From positions 248,001-312,000 of the forward strand of contig NZ_CAJGZJ010000001.1 in the NCBI RefSeq assembly GCF_904846225.1: DNA of 64,000 nucleotides, given 5' to 3'. Positions 9,004 to 17,790 of this stretch are shown one piece after another. Under the pieces are notes generated by a model. That model saw nothing but the letters and a program-made list of their open reading frames with translations. It had not been told where the DNA came from and did no database searches. The stretch is from Psychrobacter immobilis. Lineage in GTDB: Bacteria > Pseudomonadota > Gammaproteobacteria > Pseudomonadales > Moraxellaceae. How positions within the stretch are numbered: position 1 is the stretch's first letter; each line of letters starts with the position of its first letter. A program made the translations under genes and the position numbers.

Positions 9004-10671
9004 TTACAATGATTTTAAGAAAGCGTTTAATTCAGCGCGTCCTTGCTTGTCTAACATCAATACTTTTTGCCGTTGTTTTTCTGCTTCACCGCCATGCCAT
9101 AGCACCGCTTCCATCAGTGTGCGCGCGCGACCATCATGTAAAAAAGTCGCTTGGGGATCGACAGTTTGAGCCAGACCAATACCCCACAATGCCGGAGTTC
9201 GCCACTCATATGAGTTGGCCAAAAACTCGACTTGCGCGTCTTTTGACGGTAGCTTGCCCGCTATCGTGCGATCAGCAAGATCATTGCCCATATCATGCAG
9301 CAGCAAATCCGTATAAGGATAAATCACTTGTCCATGCTGCTCAAGATGATCGTCATCGGTTTTTGGCAACTGATATCTTGGCGTATGACAACTTTGGCAA
9401 CCCATATCATAAAAACGTTTTTTACCAGCCAGCACCAGTTTATCATCAGCATTGCGGCGATGTGGCACGGCTAAATTGCGGGTATAAAACTCTACGAACT
9501 TAACCACGTCATCATTTACTTCGACGGGCGGCTTACCGTTACCTTGCTCGTCAGCGCCTGTAGTCGCTTTAATACAAGCAGTTTGGCTCGGCATACAGGA
9601 TTCATGGGGACGGATATTTGAGGTCAATCCCATGTCTTCATTAAAAGCGCTTTGGTTTTGGGTGATCAGTTTGGTTTGACCTGCTTTCCAGCCAAAACGA
9701 CCGAGTGCATGCTTGCCCGTTTGTGGATCCATCACCCAATTAAACTTACCACTGATACCGCTATTTTCTTTGCTTGTACTGTTTTTATTATTGCGAACGG
9801 CTTGTTTCTTAATATCCTCATCTGGAATCTGCTCTAGCAGCCCAAGCCCAATCATGGGCAAAGCAATACGCGGTGACACCATGAGCTCATTATCAAACGC
9901 ACCATAACCTGGATTGGTTAATGTAAAAGTGGGCGCACGCAATGTCTCGACATGACCGTCAGCAAACGTCACTGGTTTGGCTGTCCACTGCACTGCAATT
10001 CGCGCTTCGGCAGGAACGCCTTGAATACCACGATCTTGTAGCTGACCACCATACATGGGATGCACAACCTTTTCGATCAGAGAATTTTGCAATTGCTGAC
10101 GCTGCTCATCGCTCGTCGCTGGCATAGCAAGGCGAATGAGCAAGCTGTCGGCATCATCCTCGCTGCTCATCGGTGCATGACCACGACCATCTTTTATGTG
10201 GCATGATTGGCAGGCAGCAACATTGAATAACGCGCCAAGACCATCACGGCTATCCGTGCTAGCAGGCGCAACCACCCACGGCTGCTGAAAGAATGCATTA
10301 CCAATAAAAAAAGAGCCTTTGCGGGAGGCGGGGAGATTTGATGAGGGTTTTGAGTAACTCTCCGCACTGGTAATACTAATACCCGTGTCACCGCCTTGTT
10401 TGATTTCTTGTGGGTCAAAGGAGACAAGCTGCTGCATTGGCACCCCAGCCAGCGCTTCGATATCTTGACTGCGTTTAGCAGACAATGCCTTATCTTGCTT
10501 ATCAGAATTGGCGTCATCCTTACTAGCGGCTGAGCCATCATTTGGCTGACAAGCCGTCAATGACAGTGCACACAGAATGCCAAGCGTCAGTTTTAATGGC
10601 GTATGTTTGGGGGTGCAAGAATAAAAAAACGAGGCAGATTTTTTGAATTTTAAGACATTCGAGGCGTTCAT
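9004..10671 (-). CDS. Di-haem thiol oxidoreductase-like protein (DUF1111)
   Basis: This 555-residue exported lipoprotein has the signal and lipobox LSLTACQ near residue 41. Two c-type haem motifs are visible: AACQSCH near residue 157 and GCQSCH near residue 426. The rest matches the DUF1111 di-haem oxidoreductase family, including LLRLAMPA-like and LHDGRARTLMEAVLWHGGEA segments. Its haems would be attached in the periplasm by the Ccm system, part of which is encoded at 42140-45721. In imelysin loci it is thought to act in iron redox chemistry, but this is not demonstrated. An AAGGTA ribosome site lies 6 nt before the ATG. Confidence 0.9.
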   Translation of the reverse strand: MNASNVLKFKKSASFFYSCTPKHTPLKLTLGILCALSLTACQPNDGSAASKDDANSDKQDKALSAKRSQDIEALAGVPMQQLVSFDPQEIKQGGDTGISITSAESYSKPSSNLPASRKGSFFIGNAFFQQPWVVAPASTDSRDGLGALFNVAACQSCHIKDGRGHAPMSSEDDADSLLIRLAMPATSDEQRQQLQNSLIEKVVHPMYGGQLQDRGIQGVPAEARIAVQWTAKPVTFADGHVETLRAPTFTLTNPGYGAFDNELMVSPRIALPMIGLGLLEQIPDEDIKKQAVRNNKNSTSKENSGISGKFNWVMDPQTGKHALGRFGWKAGQTKLITQNQSAFNEDMGLTSNIRPHESCMPSQTACIKATTGADEQGNGKPPVEVNDDVVKFVEFYTRNLAVPHRRNADDKLVLAGKKRFYDMGCQSCHTPRYQLPKTDDDHLEQHGQVIYPYTDLLLHDMGNDLADRTIAGKLPSKDAQVEFLANSYEWRTPALWGIGLAQTVDPQATFLHDGRARTLMEAVLWHGGEAEKQRQKVLMLDKQGRAELNAFLKSL

Positions 10672-10731
10672 AAAAAGTACCTTAGCTCTAGCATAGAACC
10701 ATTAAAATCGCGTGCTATTTTAATACGGTAT

Positions 10732-10766
10732 AAAAAACACGTTGCCAACAGCGGTCGACAACGTGT
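10732..10766 (-). terminator. Hairpin with T-run between imelysin 1 and the di-haem gene
   Basis: An 8-bp stem, ACACGTTG/CAACGTGT, is followed on the minus strand by six T. It lies 110 bp after the imelysin 1 stop and could end or attenuate transcription before the oxidoreductase gene. A weak AT-rich Fur-like stretch lies at 10793-10811. Confidence 0.6.
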
Positions 10767-10875
10767 GTATTATACCTAGATTATTTTTCTATAAAAATAA
10801 TTCTCATTAGCTTATAGCAACTTATCAGGTACTATAAATAAATACAACTGCTGCGAATAAGCGTATAAGGCTGAT

Positions 10876-12336
10876 TTAAAACTGTGAGCCTGCATCTGCA
10901 TCCAGATTGTCAATACCAACCGCTTTTGCCGCGCCTTCGATACCAGTTGTCAACTCCTGTAAGCTGGTAATGGCACTCTCAATCCAACCACGACGCGTAT
11001 TTTGCTCTTCAGCAGAGACGCCTTGTTTGCTGGCTTGACCAACGGTCGCAATCATTTGATCAATCTTTATACCTTCTTTTTCGCCTTTCTCTACGATGAT
11101 ATTGAAGTCACTTTCTACCTTGCTAAAGTCAGTAGTCAGCTTATCAGCAACGTCCTGATGACCAGTATCAATCAGGTAGTTTTTAAGGCCATAGCCACCA
11201 ATGTTTTTACCAGCAACGGTCTGGTAGCTACCATTAAAGACGTTCTGAATACCGCGAGCATTATTGGCATAGCTTAAGTGAGTCAAATCACTAAAGCACT
11301 CATGTTCATCTTCGGTAGAACCAGTGACAAAGGCGACCTGCATACGCTGAGAAGCCAGCTCACCAAGTGCCAAGCTGCCCATTTGATACATAATTTGGCG
11401 CAGACCGTTATTGTCTTTGCGTGCCACCATATCACTGCGCAAGGTATGTTCACTGTTAGGCTGCCACTGCGCTTCCATTGCCGTCAAGTCATCAACCAGT
11501 AATTGCGTAGCCGCTTTTAAGTACTCGCCGCGACGCTCACAAATGCTCGCATCTGCATTGGTATTCTCACCACTGGTACATTTACCATCAGTCGTATTAT
11601 AGTCGGTAACCGGACGGTCGCCTGCGCCCTCGCCGACGCCATTGGTATCTTGTCCCCATAGCATAAACTCAATCGCATGATAGCCGGTCGTCACGTTGGC
11701 TTCGCTGCCCCCGATTTCATTCATGTCTGCTAACAGTTGCGGCGTAATTTTGCTGGTATCTTGCTTGGTACTACCGACGGCGATGCTATCACTATTGATG
11801 ATATTATCTTGACTGTTGTATTCGCCCTCATACTCGTCGCTGACGTAATCGATGAGCGCCTCATCAAGCGGCCATGCATTAATCTGTCCTTCCCAGCCAT
11901 CAACACTGCCAATCACACGCTTGTCATCAGCGGTCACAAACGCTTCATCAAAACGAAAAACTTCCGTTTGCGAGTAAGGCTGACGCGCTATTTTATAGGC
12001 AGCTTTTGCCGCTTCAAGATTTTTATCAGTTGGTGCATCGACGTATGTATTCACCGCTGTCTGCAACGTTTTTGCGGTATCTAGTGAGTCTTTATAAGCG
12101 GCGTGCGCCATATTTGCATAGCTGATTATGAGTCTATCAATATGGGCTTTATCCGCAGCTGACAACTTTGTGCTATCAGCCGACTCTGTATTTTGTACCT
12201 CTGTTTGCGTGTCAGTATTAGTGGACGTGTCTTCTGTGGTTTGCTTGGTACAACCCGACACCATTAATAACCCTGCAAGCGCAGCAGCTAAAGTAGTTGG
12301 CAAAATCTTACGGCGCGTTACTGTGGTCATCGTCAT
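10876..12336 (-). CDS. Imelysin-family iron-regulated lipoprotein (IrpA-like)
   Basis: This protein of about 486 residues belongs to the imelysin (M75) family. The signal sequence ends in the lipobox MVSGC. The family motif GxHxxE is intact as GYHAIEFMLWGQD, and SYANMAHAAYKDSL and WPLDEALIDYV are typical IrpA blocks. I chose the ATG at 12336 because a GAGG Shine-Dalgarno lies 6 nt before it; an upstream ATG at 12360 in the same frame has no ribosome site. Relatives are periplasmic or outer-membrane iron-associated proteins induced by iron limitation. It is the first gene of the locus, and a consensus Fur box lies about 180 bp upstream. Confidence 0.92.
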   Translation of the reverse strand: MTMTTVTRRKILPTTLAAALAGLLMVSGCTKQTTEDTSTNTDTQTEVQNTESADSTKLSAADKAHIDRLIISYANMAHAAYKDSLDTAKTLQTAVNTYVDAPTDKNLEAAKAAYKIARQPYSQTEVFRFDEAFVTADDKRVIGSVDGWEGQINAWPLDEALIDYVSDEYEGEYNSQDNIINSDSIAVGSTKQDTSKITPQLLADMNEIGGSEANVTTGYHAIEFMLWGQDTNGVGEGAGDRPVTDYNTTDGKCTSGENTNADASICERRGEYLKAATQLLVDDLTAMEAQWQPNSEHTLRSDMVARKDNNGLRQIMYQMGSLALGELASQRMQVAFVTGSTEDEHECFSDLTHLSYANNARGIQNVFNGSYQTVAGKNIGGYGLKNYLIDTGHQDVADKLTTDFSKVESDFNIIVEKGEKEGIKIDQMIATVGQASKQGVSAEEQNTRRGWIESAITSLQELTTGIEGAAKAVGIDNLDADAGSQF

Positions 12337-12515
12337 ACACATCCTCAAAAAAGATAGCAAAAGAAAATTGGTTTTGATTGAATAGCATCCATTATATTAA
12401 TCACTTAGACCACATGACAGCAATATATCTTAGCTAAGCGTCTTGATTATTTATCATACATGAAATAATGTTTATTATTGGAGTAATAGAAAATCCCTAT
12501 AAATTATAAGGTTAT

Positions 12516-12530
12516 TGATAATCATTATCA
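12516..12530. promoter_or_regulatory. Fur box upstream of the imelysin locus
   Basis: TGATAATCATTATCA is a perfect 7-1-7 inverted repeat identical to the Fur consensus TGATAATnATTATCA. It lies in the AT-rich leader of the imelysin operon, so iron repression of the locus is a strong inference. Confidence 0.85.
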
Positions 12531-12644
12531 ATATATAATTTCATCTTGCTGTTATTCTTTAGGTATTCCTCATACTTTTCATTCCATTGCCGCTACAACT
12601 GATTGAGTTATCCTTACAACGGCTGTATTTAATTCAACCTATAG

Positions 12645-12757
12645 TCAAAGCACCCTAAAAAACGCCACAGTACTGCTGATATCAATTTTTTGCAGCCTCT
12701 GTCTGCGCAGGCACAGTAAGCAAGAAAAATTGATATCAGCAGTGCATGATGTATCGA
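12645..12757. repeat. Long-hairpin repeat, copy A
   Basis: Perfect 19-bp arms (12672-12690 and 12725-12743, ACTGCTGATATCAATTTTT and its complement) enclose a 34-bp core at 12691-12724. The core begins TGCAGCCTCTGTC and ends AAGCAAG. Flanks (CACCCTAAAAA at left, TGATGTATCGA at right) match copy D at 63309-63420 in the same orientation, but the core of D is inverted. A MITE fragment begins 4 bp after the right flank. Confidence 0.9.
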
Positions 12758-12761
12758 ACTA

Positions 12762-12816
12762 GGGCAGGTCATCAATTAGCACACTTAATCATTTAGTGGT
12801 CTTAAAATGGCTAAAT
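12762..12816. mobile_element. MITE half copy
   Basis: About 55 bp match the right end of the MITE at 29401-29570 in inverse orientation: GGGCAGGTCATCA, then AATTAGCACACTTAATC. The other half is missing. It directly follows hairpin copy A. Confidence 0.75.
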
Positions 12817-12841
12817 ATTCAAACGGCTAAATTTAAACCAT

Positions 12842-12873
12842 AAAAAAAGACCAGCAATCAGCTGATCTTTTTT
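12842..12873. terminator. Terminator downstream of the OmpA-like gene
   Basis: The hairpin GACCAGC/GCTGATC is flanked by seven A on one side and six T on the other. It lies 68 bp past the stop of the minus-strand OmpA-like lipoprotein gene. Confidence 0.8.
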
Positions 12874-12940
12874 ATAAGTATGACTAAAACGTATCGTAAC
12901 AGTGGCTATTTAAAACGATTGATTCGTTTAAAACGACTGA

Positions 12941-13597
12941 TTAGTTAACGCTCTGTGGTGAGTTGATAGTCAACTCAACACGGCGGTTTTGCTGACGACC
13001 CGCATCTGTGTTGTTATTAGCGATTGGACGCGATTCGCCATAAGCAACAACGTTAACACGGTTAGAAGAAACACCGCGAGCGGTTAGATAATTGGCAACT
13101 GAGTAAGCGCGATCACGTGACAAGCCCATGTTATAAGAGGCAGAACCTTGGCTATCAGTATGACCTGCGATGTTTACCGTGGTTTTGTTATATTGGTTCA
13201 TGGTTGAAGCCAATTTATCAAGCGTTGGCTTGAACGATGAGTTCAGCGTTGCATCATCGAATGAGAAAGTGATGCTACCTGGCATAACCAAATCAATATT
13301 ACCAGTGGTTGGATTCTGTTCAACTGACACACCAGTACCAGCCATTTGTTGCTCAAGCTGCTTGGCTTGACGCTCCATGTAATAACCAACACCAGCACCT
13401 AAAGCGGCACCGATAGCAGCATCACGGCCTGTGTTATCGCCACCTGTTGCTTTTGAGATCGCACCGCCACCTAAAGCGCCTGCCAAGGTACCGATAGCCG
13501 TTTTGTTCAAGCGTTGTTGTCCAGTGTTTGGATCAGTAGCACAACCGCTAAGAGCCAAGCCTGATACTACTGCTGCAACTATTAATTTATTACGCAT
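12941..13597 (-). CDS. OmpA-family peptidoglycan-binding lipoprotein (YiaD-like)
   Basis: This is a 218-residue lipoprotein with signal peptide and lipobox LALSGC at residue 19. A glycine-zipper segment follows at about residues 33-73 (GTLAGALGGGAISKATGG and GAALGAGVGYYM). The C-terminal half is an OmpA domain with NIAGHTDSQGSASYN near residue 142, LSRDRAYSV, and GRQQNRRVEL near the end; these bind peptidoglycan. It resembles YiaD-type outer-membrane lipoproteins that tie membrane to wall. A GAGGA ribosome site precedes the ATG. It is transcribed alone, with a terminator downstream. Confidence 0.92.
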   Translation of the reverse strand: MRNKLIVAAVVSGLALSGCATDPNTGQQRLNKTAIGTLAGALGGGAISKATGGDNTGRDAAIGAALGAGVGYYMERQAKQLEQQMAGTGVSVEQNPTTGNIDLVMPGSITFSFDDATLNSSFKPTLDKLASTMNQYNKTTVNIAGHTDSQGSASYNMGLSRDRAYSVANYLTARGVSSNRVNVVAYGESRPIANNNTDAGRQQNRRVELTINSPQSVN

Positions 13598-13943
13598 GAT
13601 GATTCCTCTTAAACTAAAAAAGTTATAAATAAATTGTGCTTTTTATAAATAATTACTGTTAATTGTTTCTAGATGTATATATGTATTCGTGATTATTATG
13701 GCAACTACGATTCAATCGTGTGTAATATTTTGTCACATCTATGTATAAAAAGTGCAGATAGCTTGCCACCAATTTGACGTATTAAACTTAGCATTTGTTA
13801 TTGCAAGTCACGTTTACCCTCGTACACGAGAGCGCGTTTCTGCTAAAATCCCAACATTATATGACAGCATTAATATATTCAAAAAAACGCCTCCAGCGAT
13901 GGATAACTCATAAACTAGTATGATTGACTGACAAGGATTTAGC
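13598..13943. other. Intergenic region between divergent OmpA-like and acyltransferase genes
   Basis: This 346-bp AT-rich spacer must hold both promoters. I see no repeat, hairpin or small gene that stands out. Confidence 0.5.
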
Positions 13944-14906
13944 ATGCTATTAGCGCCCACTATTCAAAAAATACATAAACGCGCGCCCAAGTTAGGAAAA
14001 GCTGTTTCATTAGCGGCGGCAACTGGAGTCATCGCGGCTAACAGCTTCAGTTGTAGCATTCCTTTATGGCTGATGGGCGTTGGTAAAATTTTTACAGGTG
14101 CGGCTATTGCTGATAAAACAGTCATCAAAATCACCAATCACTGGATCGGTAGTAACAATGCTTTGATCGACAACATACTACCGCGTAAAGATTGGCGCAT
14201 CAGCTTACCGGACGACGTTCACATTGATGGTAAATACTTGCTCGTCAGCAACCATCAATCTTGGGTAGACACCAGTATCGTCCAGTACATTAGTGAAAAA
14301 CGCCTACCGTTAACACGTTTTTTTACCAAATTTGAGCTGATTTATATTCCTATTGTTGGTCAAGCTTTTTACTTTTTAGATTTCCCAATGATGCGGCGAT
14401 ACTCAAAAGAAGCCATTGCGAAAAATCCTGCCTTAAAGGGCAAAGATATCAATGAGGCGAAGCGTGCCTGCGCGCTATTAAAAGATAAGCCGTTTACGTT
14501 GCTAAATTACTTAGAAGGCACACGCTTCACCAAAACCAAGCGCGATCAACAACAGTCACCTTATACGCACTTGCTACAGCCACGCGCTGGCGGTCTGTCA
14601 CTAGCCATTAATGCGCTCGGTGCAGATATCGATGGCATATTAGACATGACCATTGTTTATCCTGATGGTGTACCAACTTATAGTGACCTGTGGAAAGGAA
14701 ACATTGCACGCTTAGGCGTTAACGTTAGACATATCAACATACCTGAATCATTATTCGCGGGCATTCAAAATGGTGGCTACGAAAACGATGCGGTCGTCAA
14801 AGCACAAATGTTTGAGTGGATTGAGCAAATATGGCGCGAAAAAGACCAACTGATTACCGATATGCTGGCAGACTTTGCAGCAAACCCTCAACTTGAAGAT
14901 ATTTAG
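13944..14906 (+). CDS. YihG-like 1-acylglycerol-3-phosphate acyltransferase family protein
   Basis: This is a 320-residue PlsC-family acyltransferase. The catalytic motif NHQSWVD (NHxxxxD) lies near residue 101. The acyl-acceptor motif EGTRFT lies near residue 195. A hydrophobic stretch near residues 20-55 would anchor it in the inner membrane. The block MRRYSKEAIAKNP is typical of the YihG subgroup, which acylates lysophosphatidate with particular chain lengths. An AAGGA ribosome site lies before the ATG. In a cold-adapted lineage such an enzyme could tune phospholipid composition, but that is inference. Confidence 0.9.
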   Translation: MLLAPTIQKIHKRAPKLGKAVSLAAATGVIAANSFSCSIPLWLMGVGKIFTGAAIADKTVIKITNHWIGSNNALIDNILPRKDWRISLPDDVHIDGKYLLVSNHQSWVDTSIVQYISEKRLPLTRFFTKFELIYIPIVGQAFYFLDFPMMRRYSKEAIAKNPALKGKDINEAKRACALLKDKPFTLLNYLEGTRFTKTKRDQQQSPYTHLLQPRAGGLSLAINALGADIDGILDMTIVYPDGVPTYSDLWKGNIARLGVNVRHINIPESLFAGIQNGGYENDAVVKAQMFEWIEQIWREKDQLITDMLADFAANPQLEDI

Positions 14907-15158
14907 CCTACAAGTTTGCAGGGATTGTTTAGAACGTTAATTTTAAATGATAAGTGGTCATGCACAATTATAATGAAAGATGGGTTGTTTTTTAGCCCTA
15001 TTCATTGATAATGTGAGTAGTTATATGGCTGTTACTTTTTGACGGTCAATTACTGATTTGACCATAATTACCTAGCTTTTTGACCATCAATTACTCAATA
15101 GTCATGCATTCTATCTACGCCGCTATTTTTTGTCCTTTATCATTTATAAGGTTTGTCT

Positions 15159-16250
15159 GTGACCGCCTCTTCTTCTAGCTCGCATCTAAACTCAGCGCCA
15201 ATGCCGAATCAGTCATCTCGCCTATCAGATGATAAGCCACCACGAGCAGATCGTCCGAAGCCCAGTCGCTTGAAGCTGACTTATGATATTGTGATGATTA
15301 TCGCCATCAGTATTGATCTATTAGTAATTAGTATTGACGCGATTTTGATGAGTGATTTCATTCATAGTGCCGCAGAATGGCTGGCTGTTAGTGATACGCT
15401 CAGCTGGTATCAAAATACCTTGCATGACCCTCTACGTACGGTTGGCGGGTTTTTTACTCTATTTTTAATCCTTGAGCTCCTGCTACGTTGGGCCGTTGCA
15501 ATCAAACAAAAATCCTATTATCGCTGGTTCTTTTTTCCTTTTGTACATTGGTACGAAGTATTAGGATGTTTTCCGCAGCTGCGAGCCTTGCGTTTGTTTC
15601 GCGTGGTGGTCATTGGCAGACGCCTCTATCAACTCGGCTACCAAGTGCTTCCCGAGCTATGGATCAATCGAATTAAATTCTATATCAATTTACTGTTAGA
15701 AGAATTATCCGACCGTGTCATACTAACCACTATCCAAAATTTTCGGCAGCAACTGACTGATCCTGAGACCCACAAATCATTTATTGAGTCCACTATAGCT
15801 CGCAATCGTAATGAGATTGAGGCAGCATTATTGTCTGTACTACGCACCGAGCTTGCGCCCAAATTACAAGAGCTGACGGCATCATCAGGTGGCGGTAGTA
15901 TATTAGCGAGTGAGATGGGCAACGCTATTGAAGAAGGTTTGGCCAATACCCCTGAGTTACGCCGATATCTACGCATGATACCTATCGCTGGCAGCTTGAT
16001 TGAGTCGCAACTGCAACATGTCGGTCATAATATAGGCGAGAACGTTGTCAACGCATTGAATAAACGTCTTCTTGATCCTGAGCGTCTCGATGTATTGATG
16101 GTTGCTATTGCCAGTGGCGTTGCAACCATCAATACTGACAATACAGCGCTGGATATTTTGATTTCCAGTATCATTGAGGACAGTTTGACTGAATTTGAAG
16201 CCCAAGTAAAAGTACAGCATTGGAAACATCAAGACATGCTTAATTTATAA
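15159..16250 (+). CDS. Membrane protein with a voltage-sensor-like N-terminal half
   Basis: This protein of about 363 residues has a polar N-terminus (residues 1-45, Ser/Pro/Lys-rich). Hydrophobic segments follow, near residues 46-66 (IVMIIAISIDLLVISIDAI) and 90-115 (FFTLFLILELLLRWAVAI). Next is ALRLFRVVVIGRRLY near 145, which looks like a short S4 helix. This resembles the voltage-sensor part of ion-transporter proteins, but no pore selectivity filter is seen. The C-terminal half is soluble and helical. GTG at 15159 is preferred because AAGG lies 7 nt upstream; an in-frame TTG at 15153 is the alternative. Function is unknown. Confidence 0.6.
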   Translation: MTASSSSSHLNSAPMPNQSSRLSDDKPPRADRPKPSRLKLTYDIVMIIAISIDLLVISIDAILMSDFIHSAAEWLAVSDTLSWYQNTLHDPLRTVGGFFTLFLILELLLRWAVAIKQKSYYRWFFFPFVHWYEVLGCFPQLRALRLFRVVVIGRRLYQLGYQVLPELWINRIKFYINLLLEELSDRVILTTIQNFRQQLTDPETHKSFIESTIARNRNEIEAALLSVLRTELAPKLQELTASSGGGSILASEMGNAIEEGLANTPELRRYLRMIPIAGSLIESQLQHVGHNIGENVVNALNKRLLDPERLDVLMVAIASGVATINTDNTALDILISSIIEDSLTEFEAQVKVQHWKHQDMLNL

Positions 16251-16326
16251 CCTATATTTCTAATAATAATTAAAAATAGAACAAATTATAGAACTCAATA
16301 ATAAAAGCGGCACCGTTAATACAGTC

Positions 16327-16459
16327 AATTCACTCTGGAAGCGATACAGTGAGACTGGTATGAATTTTTCGCAGCCTCTGTATTAGCAGCAAGCAAGGAA
16401 AATTTATACCAGTCGCACGTGACTATTAATATATCGACTTTATTTAGAACAGCCTATAC
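16327..16459. repeat. Long-hairpin repeat, copy B, upstream of minC
   Basis: Arms GACTGGTATGAATTTTT (16353-16369) and its near complement (16398-16414) enclose a core beginning CGCAGCCTCTG and ending AGCAAGG. Outer flanks ATTCACT..., CGATACAGTG and TATCGACTTTATTTAGAA match copy C at 44110-44244. It ends about 30 bp before the minC start and would lie in or near its leader. Confidence 0.85.
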
Positions 16460-16490
16460 AGCGACAAGATTATCTTTTGAGGATTTATAT

Positions 16491-17324
16491 ATGACAGTTT
16501 CAGATAAAGACAACCAGACTGCAAGCGCCGCACCAGCGTTAGCATTTTATGGCAAAATGCTGACCTTTTCACGAGTACAGTTCAGCACAGATGATTTGGG
16601 TGCTATTGAAGCCCAGCTTGCTGAAACGCTGAGTAACAAATCGAGCAACATTCCTATCCTCATCGATAGCGAAGTGGAGCAAGACCTACCAGCCCTGATA
16701 GAATTGTTATGGTCATGGGGTTTACAGCCTATCGGCGTGGTAACAGGGACACTAGATGTGCAAGCACGTGCACAGCGCTTGGCTATATTTCCTGCTGACG
16801 GCAAACGTATCGAGCGTATTTTACCCAGCAAAAAAACGGCGGCTCAAGTCAGCAAAGCAGTAAATACTAATGGCACAGACTCTGCCAGCAATGATGACCA
16901 TAATAATGCCACTGCTATCAGCGAGACAGCGACTGAAACGACGATATCTACGGTCACTGCAGAGACATTGATAAGCGCTGAGCATATTACTAGCCTATTT
17001 TATGATCAAATGTTACGCTCAGGACAAAGCCTTAACCACGTAGGTGGCGACTTAATCCTGACCAACAGTGTCAATAGCGGAGCCGAAGCTATTACTGACA
17101 ATAGCTTGCATGTTTATGGTCGTGCCCAAGGTCGCTTGGTTGCTGGTGCAACGGGTGACAAAGACGCCCGTATTTTTTGTCAGGTTTTCAATCCTTCATT
17201 GGTTTCAGTCGCTGGCACTTATTGCTTGCGAGATAACTTACCCGAGCATGTGATTGATAAATCGGTACAAGTAAGATTTATAGAAGGCGAAGGCTTGGTA
17301 TTTACTGTGATGGATAACGCATAG
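16491..17324 (+). CDS. minC: Septum site-determining protein MinC
   Basis: This 277-residue FtsZ-assembly inhibitor has an N-terminal MinC_N domain at about residues 20-110. A polar linker rich in Asn, Thr and Ser (about 118-165) follows, then the beta-helical MinC_C domain from about 175 with the hallmark DLILTNSVNSGAE and VYGRAQGRLVAGATGD. I chose ATG 16491: GAGG lies 8 nt upstream, while the longer frame would begin with a GTG inside the hairpin repeat. MinC acts at the poles with MinD to block Z-rings. minD lies 573 bp downstream, an unusual gap that holds a MITE. Confidence 0.95.
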   Translation: MTVSDKDNQTASAAPALAFYGKMLTFSRVQFSTDDLGAIEAQLAETLSNKSSNIPILIDSEVEQDLPALIELLWSWGLQPIGVVTGTLDVQARAQRLAIFPADGKRIERILPSKKTAAQVSKAVNTNGTDSASNDDHNNATAISETATETTISTVTAETLISAEHITSLFYDQMLRSGQSLNHVGGDLILTNSVNSGAEAITDNSLHVYGRAQGRLVAGATGDKDARIFCQVFNPSLVSVAGTYCLRDNLPEHVIDKSVQVRFIEGEGLVFTVMDNA

Positions 17325-17583
17325 ACTGCTATCGTATTAACAGCCATAAACGTTCAAGTGGTTTTTAGAAAAATAGAAAGACTGCGCTGAAGGCTGATTA
17401 AATGACTTCATTCATTACTATAGTAAGTTTATTTAACAAAAATGCTCTATGATGAATCCATGGCTCTGCCACTATTCACCTTATGCATTAGCGTCTATTT
17501 TATTATTCAAAAAGGCAGTATTAGTAAATAAATTTTATATCGTAAAGCCTTATCACCCATATATAGGCTGTTTTTCTGCTTTA
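17325..17583. other. Non-coding spacer between minC and the MITE
   Basis: These 259 bp of AT-rich sequence after minC contain no convincing gene, terminator or repeat. Together with the MITE and the next 145 bp they separate minC from minD. Confidence 0.5.
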
Positions 17584-17752
17584 GGATGTATCCTCAATTC
17601 AAGCGATTGTATCTAAATGGGCTAAAAATGGTTAAATTTTGCCAAACATTGTCAAATAGCTGATTAATATCTCGATATTATTTGCGCTACTTTCCTCGTT
17701 TGACGGCAATTTATCTCATTTTTATGACCATTTTTAAAATGAGGACACGCCC
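17584..17752. mobile_element. MITE copy 2, between minC and minD
   Basis: This 169-bp element is the near-identical inverted counterpart of 1641-1809, differing at roughly ten positions. It ends in GGACACGCCC and is flanked by TA at 17582-17583 and 17753-17754. It is non-coding and interrupts the usual tight minC-minD junction. Confidence 0.85.
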
Positions 17753-17762
17753 TAGTATAGAC

Positions 17763-17790
17763 TTGCTATAAATTTTTATTTATTTATGCT
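17763..17790 (+). promoter_or_regulatory. Possible minDE promoter just after the MITE
   Basis: TTGCTA (17763-17768) and TATGCT (17785-17790) are separated by 16 bp and resemble -35 and -10 boxes. They lie 10 bp beyond the MITE end and about 108 bp before minD. With minC so far upstream, minDE probably needs its own promoter; this assignment is by eye only. Confidence 0.35.

Noticed and set aside
9009-9503. Plus-strand open frame of 164 codons
   Set aside because: It is antisense to the di-haem oxidoreductase, whose CxxCH motifs are in the minus-strand frame.
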